Origin: Leisingera aquaemixtae
GTDB taxonomy: Bacteria; Pseudomonadota; Alphaproteobacteria; Rhodobacterales; Rhodobacteraceae
Assembly: GCF_019801145.1 (NCBI RefSeq)
Contig: NZ_JAHVJQ010000004.1
Span: 469,231 to 533,230 of the forward strand
DNA: 64,000 bases
Direction of reading: 5' to 3'
Part shown: positions 34,177 to 42,549 of the stretch, piece by piece
Layout: the number at the start of each line of letters is the position of its first letter
Numbering within the stretch: the stretch's first letter is position 1
Translations under genes and position numbers: made by a program
Notes under the pieces: generated by a model
Seen by the model: the letters and a program-made list of their open reading frames with translations, nothing else
The model's database searches: none
What the model was told of the DNA's origin: nothing

Positions 34177-34866
34177 TTACGTCCAGGTACCTTCGGTGGC
34201 GGAACGGATCCTGCGGATGTTCTCGCCGTAGACCTCCGGCTTGTCCACGGACCCGCCCTTGAACACTGCAGAGCCTGCGACCAGCACGTCGGCGCCGGCT
34301 TCGGCCACCAGCGGCGCGGTGGTGGGATCAACGCCGCCGTCGATTTCGATATGCACGGGACGGTCGCCGATCATCGACCGCAGGCGGCGGATTTTGGCGG
34401 TCATGTCGATGAACTTCTGGCCGCCAAAGCCCGGGTTCACGGTCATCACGCAGACCAGGTCGGTGAGATCCAGGAGGTGCTCAATCGCTTCGGCCGGGGT
34501 GCCGGGATTGAGCGCGACGCCCGCTTTCATTCCCGCCCCGCGGATCGCCTGCAGGGTGCGGTGGATGTGCGGGCCTGCCTCGATATGGGCGGTCAGCACA
34601 TCGGCGCCGGCATCGGCGTAGGCGTTGATGTAAGGATCGACCGGCGCGATCATCAGGTGCACGTCCATCACTGTCTTCACATGCGGGCGGAACGCCTTTA
34701 CCGCCTGCGGGCCGAAGGTGAGGTTCGGCACGAAATGCCCGTCCATAACATCCACATGCACCCAGTCGGCACCTTGGGCTTCGATCGCCTGGATCTCCTG
34801 GCCGAAGTTGGCGAAATCGGCGGAGAGGATGGAGGGCGCGATCTTGATCTTGCGGTCAAAGGACAT
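34177..34866 (-). CDS. rpe: Ribulose-phosphate 3-epimerase
   Basis: A 229-residue TIM-barrel enzyme of the pentose phosphate/Calvin pathway that interconverts ribulose 5-phosphate and xylulose 5-phosphate. IAPSILSADFANFGQEI, HVDVMDGHFVPNLTFGP (metal His/Asp), DVHLMI, VMTVNPGFGGQKFI (metal Asp/phosphate loop region) and EIDGGVDPTTA are all intact. AAAGGAAG precedes the ATG. It is transcribed alone, divergent from the phosphonate operon, and ends in a strong terminator. Confidence 0.95.
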   Translation of the reverse strand: MSFDRKIKIAPSILSADFANFGQEIQAIEAQGADWVHVDVMDGHFVPNLTFGPQAVKAFRPHVKTVMDVHLMIAPVDPYINAYADAGADVLTAHIEAGPHIHRTLQAIRGAGMKAGVALNPGTPAEAIEHLLDLTDLVCVMTVNPGFGGQKFIDMTAKIRRLRSMIGDRPVHIEIDGGVDPTTAPLVAEAGADVLVAGSAVFKGGSVDKPEVYGENIRRIRSATEGTWT

Positions 34867-34998
34867 CTGGCAGCTTCCTTTTGCAAAGGGAATTGAGGAG
34901 TCGAAGGCCGTATAGACCGTCCGGCCCGCTGTGCACAGGGGCAGATTGCGCAGCGGGTCTGTTTCCTTGGACGCTGCGCCTGCCGGTTGCGCCGGGCC

Positions 34999-35027
34999 GC
35001 GTTACAAAACTTTCACGGCAGTGACAC
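34999..35027 (+). promoter_or_regulatory. Candidate Pho box upstream of phnC
   Basis: Three 7-base units with 4-base spacers (11-base period) read GCGTTAC, CTTTCAC and GTGACAC at 34999-35005, 35010-35016 and 35021-35027. They resemble the CTGTCAT repeat bound by PhoB, about 55-80 bases before phnC. Matches are imperfect (3-5 of 7 each). Confidence 0.5.
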
Positions 35028-35081
35028 ATGAGCTTTGAGCAGGGCCGGTAGGCAATCCCGGAACGAGAAGGGAGCGCCCCG

Positions 35082-35900
35082 GTGCTGCGCATTGACAAAC
35101 TGACCAAACGGTTCGGCGGCAAGATTGCGGTGGATACCGCCACGCTGGACATCGATAAGCCCTGCATGATCGGCATCATCGGCCGCTCCGGCGCAGGCAA
35201 ATCCACCTTGCTGCGGATGCTGAACCGGCTGGAAGACGCCAGCGGCGGCCGCATCCTGTTCGAGGGGCGCGAGATCACCGGGCTGAAGGGCAGGGAAAAG
35301 CGCGCCTGGCAGTCCGAGTGCGCGATGATTTTCCAGCAGTTCAACCTGGTGCCGCGGATGGATGTGGTGTCCAACGTTCTGCACGGCACATTGAACCGGC
35401 GCAATGCGGTGGCGACGCTGTTCAACCTGTACCCGATGGCGGATATTCACACGGCGATCGACATCCTCGACCGGCTCGGTATTGCTGAACATGCCGCCAA
35501 ACGGGCCGAGGCGCTGTCGGGAGGCCAGCAGCAGCGAGTGGCGATTGCCCGGGCGCTTATGCAGAACCCGAAGATCATTCTGGCGGATGAGCCGATTGCC
35601 TCGCTCGACCCGATGAACGCCCAGACCGTGATGGAGGCGTTGCGCCGCATCCATGAAGAGGATGGGCGCACCGTGATTGCCAACCTGCACACGCTGGACA
35701 CTGCGCGCCGCTACTGCGACCGGGTCGTCGGCATGCGCGACGGGCGCATCGTCTTTGACGGGCTGCCGGAACAGCTGACCACCGGGGTGGCCCGCGAGAT
35801 CTACGGCGCCGGAGAGGAATTCTCCGAAGCCGCCACCTCAACCGAGATCGAAACGCTGGAAAAGACGGACGCGATGCGCGCCGCCATTCCCGCCGAATAA
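35082..35900 (+). CDS. phnC: Phosphonate ABC transporter ATPase PhnC (GTG start)
   Basis: A 272-residue ABC ATPase. Walker A is GRSGAGKST (about residues 32-40), the signature is [15 protein letters not shown] near 147, and Walker B is [12 protein letters not shown] near 167. [20 protein letters not shown] is typical of PhnC. It energises uptake of phosphonates (or phosphite/phosphate esters). The start is GTG at 35082, with AAGGGAG upstream. First gene of phnC-phnD-phnE-phnE-acetyltransferase, probably under phosphate-starvation control through the Pho-box-like site. Confidence 0.94.
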   Translation: MLRIDKLTKRFGGKIAVDTATLDIDKPCMIGIIGRSGAGKSTLLRMLNRLEDASGGRILFEGREITGLKGREKRAWQSECAMIFQQFNLVPRMDVVSNVLHGTLNRRNAVATLFNLYPMADIHTAIDILDRLGIAEHAAKRAEALSGGQQQRVAIARALMQNPKIILADEPIASLDPMNAQTVMEALRRIHEEDGRTVIANLHTLDTARRYCDRVVGMRDGRIVFDGLPEQLTTGVAREIYGAGEEFSEAATSTEIETLEKTDAMRAAIPAE

Positions 35901-35964
35901 CCCCTGACCTGATTTCATCGACCCGGGGCTGCTCCCCGGGAAAGACCAACCGGAGAGACATGAG

Positions 35965-36867
35965 ATGAAAAGACTGATTGCTGCCGTTCTGGCAACTACC
36001 GCGATGACCGCCCCTGTTGCGGCAGAAGAGATCAAGGAATTCCGCATCGGCATCCTGGGCGGTGAAAACGCTCAGGACCGTCTGAACAACAACGAATGCC
36101 TGCGCGAATACGCCGAGAAAGAGCTGGGGGTCGAAACCAAGCTGTTTGCGCCTGCCGACTACAACGGCGTGATCCAGGGCCTGCTGGGCGGCACCATCGA
36201 CATGGCCTGGCTGGGCGCGTCCGGCTATGCCAAGACCTATCTGTCTGACCCCGAAGCGGTGGAGCCGGTTCTGGTGAAGGTGAACACCGACGGCGGCTAT
36301 GGCTATTACTCGGTCGGCTTCGCCCGCAAGGACAGCGGTATCACCTCGCTGGAAGACCTGAAAGGCAAGACCTTTGGTTTCGGCGACCCGAACTCCACGT
36401 CGGGCTACCTGATCCCGTCAATAGAGATCCCGAACAAGATCAATGCGTCCATGGACTCCGGCGACTACTTCGGTGAAGTGAAGTTCACCGGCGGCCATGA
36501 ACAGACCATTGTCGCGGTTGCCAATGGCGACGTTGATGGCGGCGTGACCTGGGCAGACGGCCTGGGCGAATGGGAAGACGGTTACCAGTCGGGTGCGCTG
36601 CGCCGTGCGGTGGACGCGGGCCTGGTCGATATGAATGACATGGTGGAAATCTGGAAATCCGCCCCGATCCCGGAAGGCCCGGTGGTTCTGCGCAAGGCCC
36701 TGCCGGCAGACGTCAAAGCCAAGATGACCGCGCTAATGGACAACCTCAGCGAAATCGACCGCGACTGCTTCTATGGTGTTGCGGCTGGTGAAGCCAAGAG
36801 CTTCGACCCGATCACCCATGACGCCTATGAGGTGATCATCGAGGCCCGCAAACTGAAGTCCCAGTAA
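35965..36867 (+). CDS. phnD: Phosphonate ABC transporter binding protein PhnD
   Basis: A 300-residue periplasmic binding protein. Residues 1-21 are a signal peptide ending AAE. EFRIGILGGENAQDRLNNNECL, GTIDMAWLGASGYAKTYL and FGFGDPNSTSGYLIPS carry the Tyr, Ser/Thr residues that hold the phosphonate group in PhnD. GGAGAG precedes the ATG, 64 bases after phnC. A hairpin after the stop (36884-36914) should favour extra binding protein over membrane subunits. Confidence 0.94.
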   Translation: MKRLIAAVLATTAMTAPVAAEEIKEFRIGILGGENAQDRLNNNECLREYAEKELGVETKLFAPADYNGVIQGLLGGTIDMAWLGASGYAKTYLSDPEAVEPVLVKVNTDGGYGYYSVGFARKDSGITSLEDLKGKTFGFGDPNSTSGYLIPSIEIPNKINASMDSGDYFGEVKFTGGHEQTIVAVANGDVDGGVTWADGLGEWEDGYQSGALRRAVDAGLVDMNDMVEIWKSAPIPEGPVVLRKALPADVKAKMTALMDNLSEIDRDCFYGVAAGEAKSFDPITHDAYEVIIEARKLKSQ

Positions 36868-36883
36868 TTTCAGTACTGAGCTC

Positions 36884-36914
36884 TGCGGGGTTCCGGGTTT
36901 TCCCGGGCTCCGCA
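36884..36914 (+). terminator. Hairpin between phnD and phnE
   Basis: TGCGG (36884-36888) and CCGGG (36893-36897) pair with CCCGG (36902-36906) and CCGCA (36910-36914) around a TTTT loop, with internal mismatches. No long U-run follows. It lies inside the operon and probably acts as attenuator or 3'-end stabiliser for phnCD mRNA. Confidence 0.6.
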
Positions 36915-36965
36915 ATTTCCTTGATGGCGCCTCTATCGGCCATCTTTTGAAGACCAGGATCCCAA

Positions 36966-37835
36966 ATGGCAGATTTGACCGCGGCCCGGCCGGGCATCGA
37001 GGACATCCGGCAGCACTACACTGCCCATATCCAGCGCAAGCGGCTGTATGGCGGCATTCTTCTGGCGGTTTTTGTGGCGCTGATGGCAGCCGGTTTCCGT
37101 ACAGCGGATGCGCGCAACGCCGGTTCCTTTGCGGATGGGTTCACCCGGATCTTTGACTATCCTTCCGAGGTACTGGCAGAGGCCGCAGAAAAAGCGGCGC
37201 AGCTTCCGGGGCATTTGGTGCATTTCTTTCCGGCCCTGGTGGAGACGTTGAACATCGCCGCCGCCTCGACCCTGGTAGGGGCCGTGTTCGGCACCCTGCT
37301 GTCGCTTCTGGCAACCCGTGGCATGGCGCCTTGGCCTATGCTGATCCCGCTGTTCCGCCGCATCAGCGACATTTGCCGGGCCATTCCAGAAATCGTTATC
37401 GCGCTGGTGCTGATCTTTGTCCTCGGCGGCGGGCCGGTGCCTGCGATGATTGCCATTGCCATCCACACTGCCGGCGCGTTGGGCAAGCTGTTTTCCGAGG
37501 TGAACGAAAACGCCTCGCTGAAACCGGTCGAAGGCCTCACCTCTGTGGGTGCCACCTGGGCGCAGCGGATGACGCTGGGGGTGATCCCGCAGGTCGGCCC
37601 GAACTATGTGAGCTATGCGCTCCTGCGGTTTGAGATCAATATCCGTGCCTCTGCCATCCTTGGCTTCGTCGGCGCGGGCGGCATCGGCTATGAGCTGAAG
37701 AACGCCATGTCCTGGGGGCAGGGGCGCTACGACGAGGCCGCCGCGATCTTCCTTCTCCTGTTTGTCACCATCGTGGCCGTTGACCAGCTGTCCGGCCTGC
37801 TGCGTGACCGCCTGACCCATGGAGCGAAGGCATGA
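36966..37835 (+). CDS. phnE: Phosphonate ABC transporter permease PhnE, first copy
   Basis: A 289-residue permease with six hydrophobic helices. The EAA-type loop is ENASLKPVEGLTSVGATWAQRMTLGVIPQ near residues 178-207. ATLVGAVFGTLLSLLATRG and RAIPEIVIALVLIFVLGGGP are typical of PhnE. It forms the membrane channel, probably as a heterodimer with the next gene product, whose start overlaps its stop by four bases. Confidence 0.92.
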   Translation: MADLTAARPGIEDIRQHYTAHIQRKRLYGGILLAVFVALMAAGFRTADARNAGSFADGFTRIFDYPSEVLAEAAEKAAQLPGHLVHFFPALVETLNIAAASTLVGAVFGTLLSLLATRGMAPWPMLIPLFRRISDICRAIPEIVIALVLIFVLGGGPVPAMIAIAIHTAGALGKLFSEVNENASLKPVEGLTSVGATWAQRMTLGVIPQVGPNYVSYALLRFEINIRASAILGFVGAGGIGYELKNAMSWGQGRYDEAAAIFLLLFVTIVAVDQLSGLLRDRLTHGAKA

Positions 37836-39202
37836 CTACTTTTGACACCACCCTGACGCCCGCTGACCTGAAGTCTGACATCTCTCGGCTGTTCCTCAGG
37901 AAGCGGCTGATGAACTTTGCCCTGCCCGCTGCGGTGCTGGCCTATCTCGCCTATGTATTTGTGGCCTTCGACATGCCGGGGCTGTGGGAGCGTGCCAGTC
38001 TGGACAACGCCAAAACTCTGGTGAGCGACAGCTACAGCTACAAGACCCATGTCACCCGCGACAACCGCAGCGGTGAGGTGTCGGTAGCCATCGAGGGCGA
38101 GCGCAAGGGCGCTTATCCCGACGGCATGTCGCCGGACTGGGTAGCCCTGGGCGAGACTACGGTCATTGATCTGGAAGACGGTCACACGGTCACCTTCGGC
38201 CCAGAGACCATCGCATACGAAATCCCTGGCTATGGCAACGTACGGGCCACACCGGGCCGCAGCGCGGGCGTGCAAGCGGAACTGCCTGCCGGCGACGTGC
38301 CAGAGTGGATCAGTGTTTCGAAGAACCGCCTGGCCGTGACCACGGAGGCCGGGCGCCTGACCGTGACCCGCAACCGGGCAGAGGTATTCCGCTATTTCGC
38401 GGGGTGGGAGCTGTTCTTCTTTACCCTCGACAGTCCGTATTACGGCATGGGGGCAGGGGAGCTGGTGCAGCGTGCCGCCACCGGCGAGGCTGGTGCGATC
38501 TTCCAGGAGTTCTGGACCAACAAGATGTGGCGCCATCGGGATGTGGCCTGGGCGATTGCCGAAACACTGCTGATGGCCTTCTTGGGCACCATTGGTGCAG
38601 GCATCATTGCGTTGCCGCTGGCCTTTTTGGCGACCCGCAATTTCATGCCCCTGCGCAGTATCCGCTTTGCCATGCGCCGCGTGTTCGACTTTGTCCGCGG
38701 CGTAGACTCGCTGATCTGGACGGTTGTTCTGGCCCGCGCCTTTGGCCCTGGCCCGCTGACCGGCGCGCTGGCGATCCTGGTGACCGATACCGGCACCTTC
38801 GGCAAAATTTTCTCCGAAGCGCTGGAGAATGTTGACCAGAAGCAGATCGAGGGCGTTGCTTCCACCGGGGCCAAGCCGGTGCAGCGCTACCGCTTCGGGG
38901 TGATCCCTCAGATCACGCCGGTTCTGCTGAGCCAGCTTCTGTATTTCCTCGAGTCGAACACCCGGTCAGCCACCATCATCGGCGCGATCACCGGCGGCGG
39001 CATCGGGCTCTTGCTGACACAGGCGATCATCACCCAGAAGGACTGGGAGGAAGTGGCCTATTACATCACCCTGATTATCCTGATGGTGATGCTGATGGAC
39101 TGGTTTTCCGGCTGGCTGCGCCGCCGCCTGATCAAGGGCGAGGGCAGCAACGCCAAGCGCAAGCCGCGAAGGGCGGAGGGCGAAGCCTTCCTGCTGCCCT
39201 GA
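37832..39202 (+). CDS. phnE: Phosphonate ABC transporter permease PhnE, second copy with extra domain
   Basis: A 456-residue permease, about 180 residues longer than its partner. One helix near residues 24-43 is followed by an extended hydrophilic segment (about 45-190) rich in short beta-type stretches and likely periplasmic. The usual PhnE membrane core follows (AETLLMAFLGTIGAGIIALPL; EALENVDQKQIEGVASTGAK as EAA loop; SATIIGAITGGGIG). This long form is known as the second PhnE of alphaproteobacterial phn operons. The inserted domain has no function I recognise and might help docking of PhnD. Confidence 0.9.
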   Translation: MTTFDTTLTPADLKSDISRLFLRKRLMNFALPAAVLAYLAYVFVAFDMPGLWERASLDNAKTLVSDSYSYKTHVTRDNRSGEVSVAIEGERKGAYPDGMSPDWVALGETTVIDLEDGHTVTFGPETIAYEIPGYGNVRATPGRSAGVQAELPAGDVPEWISVSKNRLAVTTEAGRLTVTRNRAEVFRYFAGWELFFFTLDSPYYGMGAGELVQRAATGEAGAIFQEFWTNKMWRHRDVAWAIAETLLMAFLGTIGAGIIALPLAFLATRNFMPLRSIRFAMRRVFDFVRGVDSLIWTVVLARAFGPGPLTGALAILVTDTGTFGKIFSEALENVDQKQIEGVASTGAKPVQRYRFGVIPQITPVLLSQLLYFLESNTRSATIIGAITGGGIGLLLTQAIITQKDWEEVAYYITLIILMVMLMDWFSGWLRRRLIKGEGSNAKRKPRRAEGEAFLLP

Positions 39203-39233
39203 CCCGGCGCCGGTTTTCGGAGAGGAGCTGACC

Positions 39234-39848
39234 ATGTCCCGTTTGCAGGCAGAGGCACCCTTCATCCATCCCGGATGCACAATCACCGGAAGCAGCTTTG
39301 GCACCTATGTGGAGATCGGTGCTGGCAGCCGGGTGTCAAATGCGGTGTTCGGCAACTACAGCTACTGCGACCGCACCTGCGACATTGCCAATGCGGAGAT
39401 CGGCATGTTCGCGAATATCGCCAGCTTCGTGCGGATCGGCGCCTCAGACCACCCGATGGAGAAGGCGTCGCTGCACCATTTCCTCTATCGTTCCGCAAGC
39501 TACTGGGACGATGCGGAGGATGACGCGGCGTGGTTTGCGCGACGTGCCGCGCGAACTGCCCGTATCGGACATGACACCTGGATCGGCCACGGCGCGATGA
39601 TCAAGCCCGAGGTTACCGTTGGACACGGCGCTGTCGTTGCGTCGGGCACGATTGTGACCAAGGATGTTGCGCCCTACACCATTGTTGGCGGCAATACCGC
39701 CAAGGTGATCCGCCGCCGCTATCCTGAGGCGATTGCCGCGCAGATGATGGAACTGGCCTGGTGGAACTGGGACCACGAGACCCTGCGGACCGCGTTGCCG
39801 GACTTCCGCAGCTTGAGGGCCGAAGAGTTCCTGGAGAAGTATTCCTGA
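39234..39848 (+). CDS. Hexapeptide-repeat acetyltransferase, phosphonate metabolism type
   Basis: A 204-residue left-handed beta-helix transferase. Hexapeptide turns start at IHPGCTITGSSFGTYVEIGAGS and continue in IGHDTWIGHGAMIKPEVTVGHGAVVASG, and GGNTAKVIRRRYPEAI is the conserved C-terminal segment of the xenobiotic-acetyltransferase group. A subfamily of this type is regularly encoded in phn operons and has been linked to phosphonate metabolism, although its acceptor is uncertain. It lies 31 bases after phnE, with AGAGGAG before the ATG. Confidence 0.85.
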   Translation: MSRLQAEAPFIHPGCTITGSSFGTYVEIGAGSRVSNAVFGNYSYCDRTCDIANAEIGMFANIASFVRIGASDHPMEKASLHHFLYRSASYWDDAEDDAAWFARRAARTARIGHDTWIGHGAMIKPEVTVGHGAVVASGTIVTKDVAPYTIVGGNTAKVIRRRYPEAIAAQMMELAWWNWDHETLRTALPDFRSLRAEEFLEKYS

Positions 39849-39945
39849 TCCGGCGGCTGGCGCTCCCGTCTGTTTCAGCGCATTCGAAGAATGCATTCAC
39901 AGTTCGGCGTGGCGCCGCTGCGCGGCGCAGAAGGGCTGCAGAGAA

Positions 39946-39981
39946 GCGCTTGAGGGGCGTTTCTGCCTCTCAAGCGCCTTT
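39946..39981 (+). terminator. Terminator of the phn operon
   Basis: GCGCTTGAGGGG (39946-39957) pairs with CCTCTCAAGCGC (39966-39977; one wobble) and is followed by CTTT. It stands about 100 bases past the acetyltransferase stop, between convergent operons. Confidence 0.7.
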
Positions 39982-40007
39982 CCTATTGTGTGGTCTGCCA
40001 TCCCCGC

Positions 40008-40057
40008 CTCAAGGGTAAACGGCGCTGCGCACCGCCGCCTTGCGGCCCTTGACCCGG
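40008..40057 (-). repeat. Palindromic intergenic repeat, family B copy 2
   Basis: TCAAGGG (40009-40015) and CCCTTGA (40046-40052) bracket a GC-rich core. Reading from AACGGCGC to GCGGCCCTTGACCCGG, it matches the element at 389-457 with few changes. It ends 13 bases from the mrp stop. Confidence 0.65.
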
Positions 40058-40069
40058 GGCTGGCAGGGA

Positions 40070-41140
40070 TCAGGCGGCGCCTGCGTCCACAAGCTGGGTG
40101 GCGATGTCGAGGAACACCTTGGCCTGGGCGCTGCCAGGCTTGGCGGCCACGATCGGCGTGCCGTTGTCGCCGGCCAGCCGCACGTCCAGATGCAGCGGCA
40201 CCTCGCCCAGCAACGGCACGTCGAGTTTCCTGGCTTCCTGCGCCACGCCGCCATGGCCGAACACATGCTCCTCATGTCCGCAGTTCGAGCAGATATGCGT
40301 GGACATGTTTTCGATCATGCCCAGAACCGGCACGTTCATCTTGCGGAACATGTCGATGCCCTTGCGGGCGTCGATCAGCGCCACGTCCTGCGGGGTGGAG
40401 ACCACGATGGCGCCGTCCACATGGGTTTTCTGCGCCAGCGTCATCTGCACGTCGCCGGTGCCGGGCGGTAGGTCGACGATCAGAACGTCCAGCACGCCCC
40501 ATTGCACCTGCAAGAGCATCTGTTGCAGCGCTCCCATCAGCATCGGCCCGCGCCAGATCACCGCCTGGTCCTCGCCGGTCATCAGCCCCATCGACATCAT
40601 GGTGACACCATGGTTGCGCAGCGGCAGGATGGTCTTGCCGTCCGGGCTGGCAGGGCGGCCGCTGACGCCCAGCATCTTGGGCTGCGAGGGGCCGTAGACG
40701 TCGGCATCCAGCAGGCCCACCTTGCGCCCCTGCATTGCCAGGGCGCAGGCGATGTTGGCCGAGACGGTGGATTTGCCGACGCCGCCCTTGCCCGAGGCCA
40801 CGGCGAGGATCCGCGCCACGCCCGGCACTTTCTGCGGCGTCTGCTGCTGGGGCTGGGCTGCCTTTTTGGGTTTCAGGTCCGGCGGCGCCTTTTCCGAATG
40901 GGCGGTCAGCATGGCAGAAACCTTCTCCACCCCCGGCAGCGCTGCCACGGCCGCGTCAGCCTTGTCGCGCACCGGGCCGTAGGCCTCGGACTTTCCGGGG
41001 TCGATTTCCAGCACAAAGCGGACGGTGCTGCCTTCGACGCTTACGGCGCGGGCAATGCCTGCGCTGACGATATCGCTGCCGCTGACGGGATCGGTGATGG
41101 TTTTGAGCGCCTCAAGGACGGTTTCACGGGTGACGGTCAC
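40070..41140 (-). CDS. mrp: Mrp/NBP35-type Fe-S carrier ATPase (ApbC), GTG start
   Basis: A 356-residue ParA-like ATPase for Fe-S cluster transfer. The first 85 residues are a DUF59/MIP18 domain (ALKTITDPVSGSDIVSAGI). The deviant Walker A is VASGKGGVGKSTVSANIA near 117, and VDLPPGTGDVQMTL is the switch II region. The cluster-binding CxxC is in HICSNCGHEEHVFG near 290. AGGAG six bases before the GTG at 41138-41140 sets the start; the open frame continues upstream to 41212 without family similarity. It is transcribed alone. Confidence 0.92.
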   Translation of the reverse strand: MTVTRETVLEALKTITDPVSGSDIVSAGIARAVSVEGSTVRFVLEIDPGKSEAYGPVRDKADAAVAALPGVEKVSAMLTAHSEKAPPDLKPKKAAQPQQQTPQKVPGVARILAVASGKGGVGKSTVSANIACALAMQGRKVGLLDADVYGPSQPKMLGVSGRPASPDGKTILPLRNHGVTMMSMGLMTGEDQAVIWRGPMLMGALQQMLLQVQWGVLDVLIVDLPPGTGDVQMTLAQKTHVDGAIVVSTPQDVALIDARKGIDMFRKMNVPVLGMIENMSTHICSNCGHEEHVFGHGGVAQEARKLDVPLLGEVPLHLDVRLAGDNGTPIVAAKPGSAQAKVFLDIATQLVDAGAA

Positions 41141-41294
41141 GCCGGTCTCCTGTAGCTGGTCATGTCTTGCGCCCGTTCTGGCGCAATTCGGCGGGTCATG
41201 CCAGCCGTACACAGCCAGGAGTTTGTTTTAACGCATCCTGGAGTCAGCTTTTTTGCCGGCTGGCCTTGCTGAAGGCCCGGAAGCCGTGCGGCAA

Positions 41295-41369
41295 ACGCAA
41301 CAGCGCCGCGCGTCAGCGCGGCGCCGGGCCCAACGGGAGGAGGCCCATCGGGCCGTCGACGGGCGGGAG
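41295..41369 (-). repeat. Compound-hairpin 3'-end repeat, family A copy 3
   Basis: On the minus strand this begins seven bases after the gap stop: CTCCCGCCC, a GGCCC-GAT-GGGCC hairpin (41342-41354), GTTGGGCCCGGC, and a perfect stem GCGCCGCGC/GCGCGGCGC (41303-41324), then TGTTGCG. It has the same part order as the copies at 10206 and 34085. Confidence 0.7.
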
Positions 41370-41376
41370 GATCCCG

Positions 41377-42405
41377 TCAGCTGGCCAAGGCCACTTCCGC
41401 GGCGTTCATCACGGCGCCGATGCGGCGGCCGGTGTCCACCATGCGGTTGGAAAAGCCCCACTCGTTGTCATACCAGCTGACCACCCGCACCAGCCCGTCG
41501 GCGGTGACCGATGTTTGGGCCGCTGCAAAGCAGCTCGAATGGGGGTCATGGTTGAAGTCGACGGAAACCAGCGGGTCTTCTTCATAAGACAGGATGCCTT
41601 CCAACCCGTTCCCTGCAGCCGCCTTGACCGCGGCATTAACTGCCTCGACCGTGGCAGGGCGCTCCGGCACAAAGCTCAAGTCGACCACCGAAACATTGGC
41701 GGTGGGCACCCGGATGGCGGAGCCTTCCAGCCGTCCCTTCAGATGCGGCAGCACCTCGGAGATCGCCCGTGCCGCCCCGGTGGACGTGGGGATCATCGAC
41801 AGCGAGGCAGCACGGGCGCGGTAGAGATCCTTGTGGCTGGTGTCATGGGTCGGCTGATCGCCGGTATAGGCGTGGATGGTGGTCATGTAGCCGGTCTTGA
41901 TGCCAAAGGCTTCGTCCAGCGCCTTGGCCAGCGGCGCCAGGCAGTTGGTTGTGCAGGAGGCGTTGGACACGATCACGTCCTCCGCCGTCAGATCCATGTG
42001 GTTGACGCCAAAGACCACCGTGCGGTCGGCATCCTTGCCGGGGGCGGAGATCAGCACCCGCTTGGAACCGTTTTTTAGATGCCGCGCTGCCTCCTCGCGG
42101 GCGGTGAACAGGCCGGTGCATTCATAGGCGATGTCCACATCCTGCCAGGGCAGGTCCTCCGGGTTGCGTATCGCCGTCAGGCGGATGCTGTGTCGGCCCA
42201 CGCGGATCAGGTCACCGGCCAGGAACACGGGCGTCTTCAGGCGCCCGTGAACGCTGTCGTATTTCAGCAGATGCACCAGGGTTTCAGGCGGCGACAAATC
42301 GTTGATGGCCACCACCTCGATATCCTTTTCGCCGCTTTCCAGCAGCGCCCGCAGTACCCCGCGGCCAATCCGCCCGAATCCGTTGATTGCAATCTTCAGT
42401 GTCAT
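41377..42405 (-). CDS. gap: Glyceraldehyde-3-phosphate dehydrogenase, type I
   Basis: A 342-residue phosphorylating GAPDH. INGFGRIGRGVLRAL binds NAD, and SNASCTTNCLAPLAKAL near residue 150 holds the active-site cysteine. The catalytic histidine is in TTIHAYTGDQ, and WYDNEWGFSNRM is the C-terminal signature. It converts glyceraldehyde 3-phosphate to 1,3-bisphosphoglycerate; erythrose-4-phosphate dehydrogenase is a close alternative. GGAGA precedes the ATG. It is divergent from a LacI-family regulator across a repeat-containing 144-base gap, so this copy is probably carbon-source regulated. Confidence 0.93.
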   Translation of the reverse strand: MTLKIAINGFGRIGRGVLRALLESGEKDIEVVAINDLSPPETLVHLLKYDSVHGRLKTPVFLAGDLIRVGRHSIRLTAIRNPEDLPWQDVDIAYECTGLFTAREEAARHLKNGSKRVLISAPGKDADRTVVFGVNHMDLTAEDVIVSNASCTTNCLAPLAKALDEAFGIKTGYMTTIHAYTGDQPTHDTSHKDLYRARAASLSMIPTSTGAARAISEVLPHLKGRLEGSAIRVPTANVSVVDLSFVPERPATVEAVNAAVKAAAGNGLEGILSYEEDPLVSVDFNHDPHSSCFAAAQTSVTADGLVRVVSWYDNEWGFSNRMVDTGRRIGAVMNAAEVALAS

Positions 42406-42440
42406 CTCTGATCTCCGGCTGTTTTACCGGATCGGCTTCC

Positions 42441-42481
42441 GGTATCGATAACGGTTGCGATACCGATAGCGATAACGATGT
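42441..42481. promoter_or_regulatory. LacI-type operator candidate and CGATAN tandem repeat
   Basis: GGTATCG (42441-42447) and CGATACC (42458-42464) form a dyad centred on CG, as in LacI-family operators. It overlaps a tandem of hexamers CGATAC, CGATAG, CGATAA and CGATGT (42458-42481). The site lies between gap and the regulator gene. Confidence 0.6.
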
Positions 42482-42549
42482 GGAAAATCAACCCCCCTGT
42501 TTCCGGAGCCGCCCTTGCGGCCGCCCGCGATCTGCAGGAGCATGGGGGC

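Noticed and set aside
42458..42481. CRISPR-like or satellite interpretation of the CGATAN repeat
   Set aside because: Units are only six bases, without spacers, and limited to four copies; an operator or slippage tract is more reasonable.
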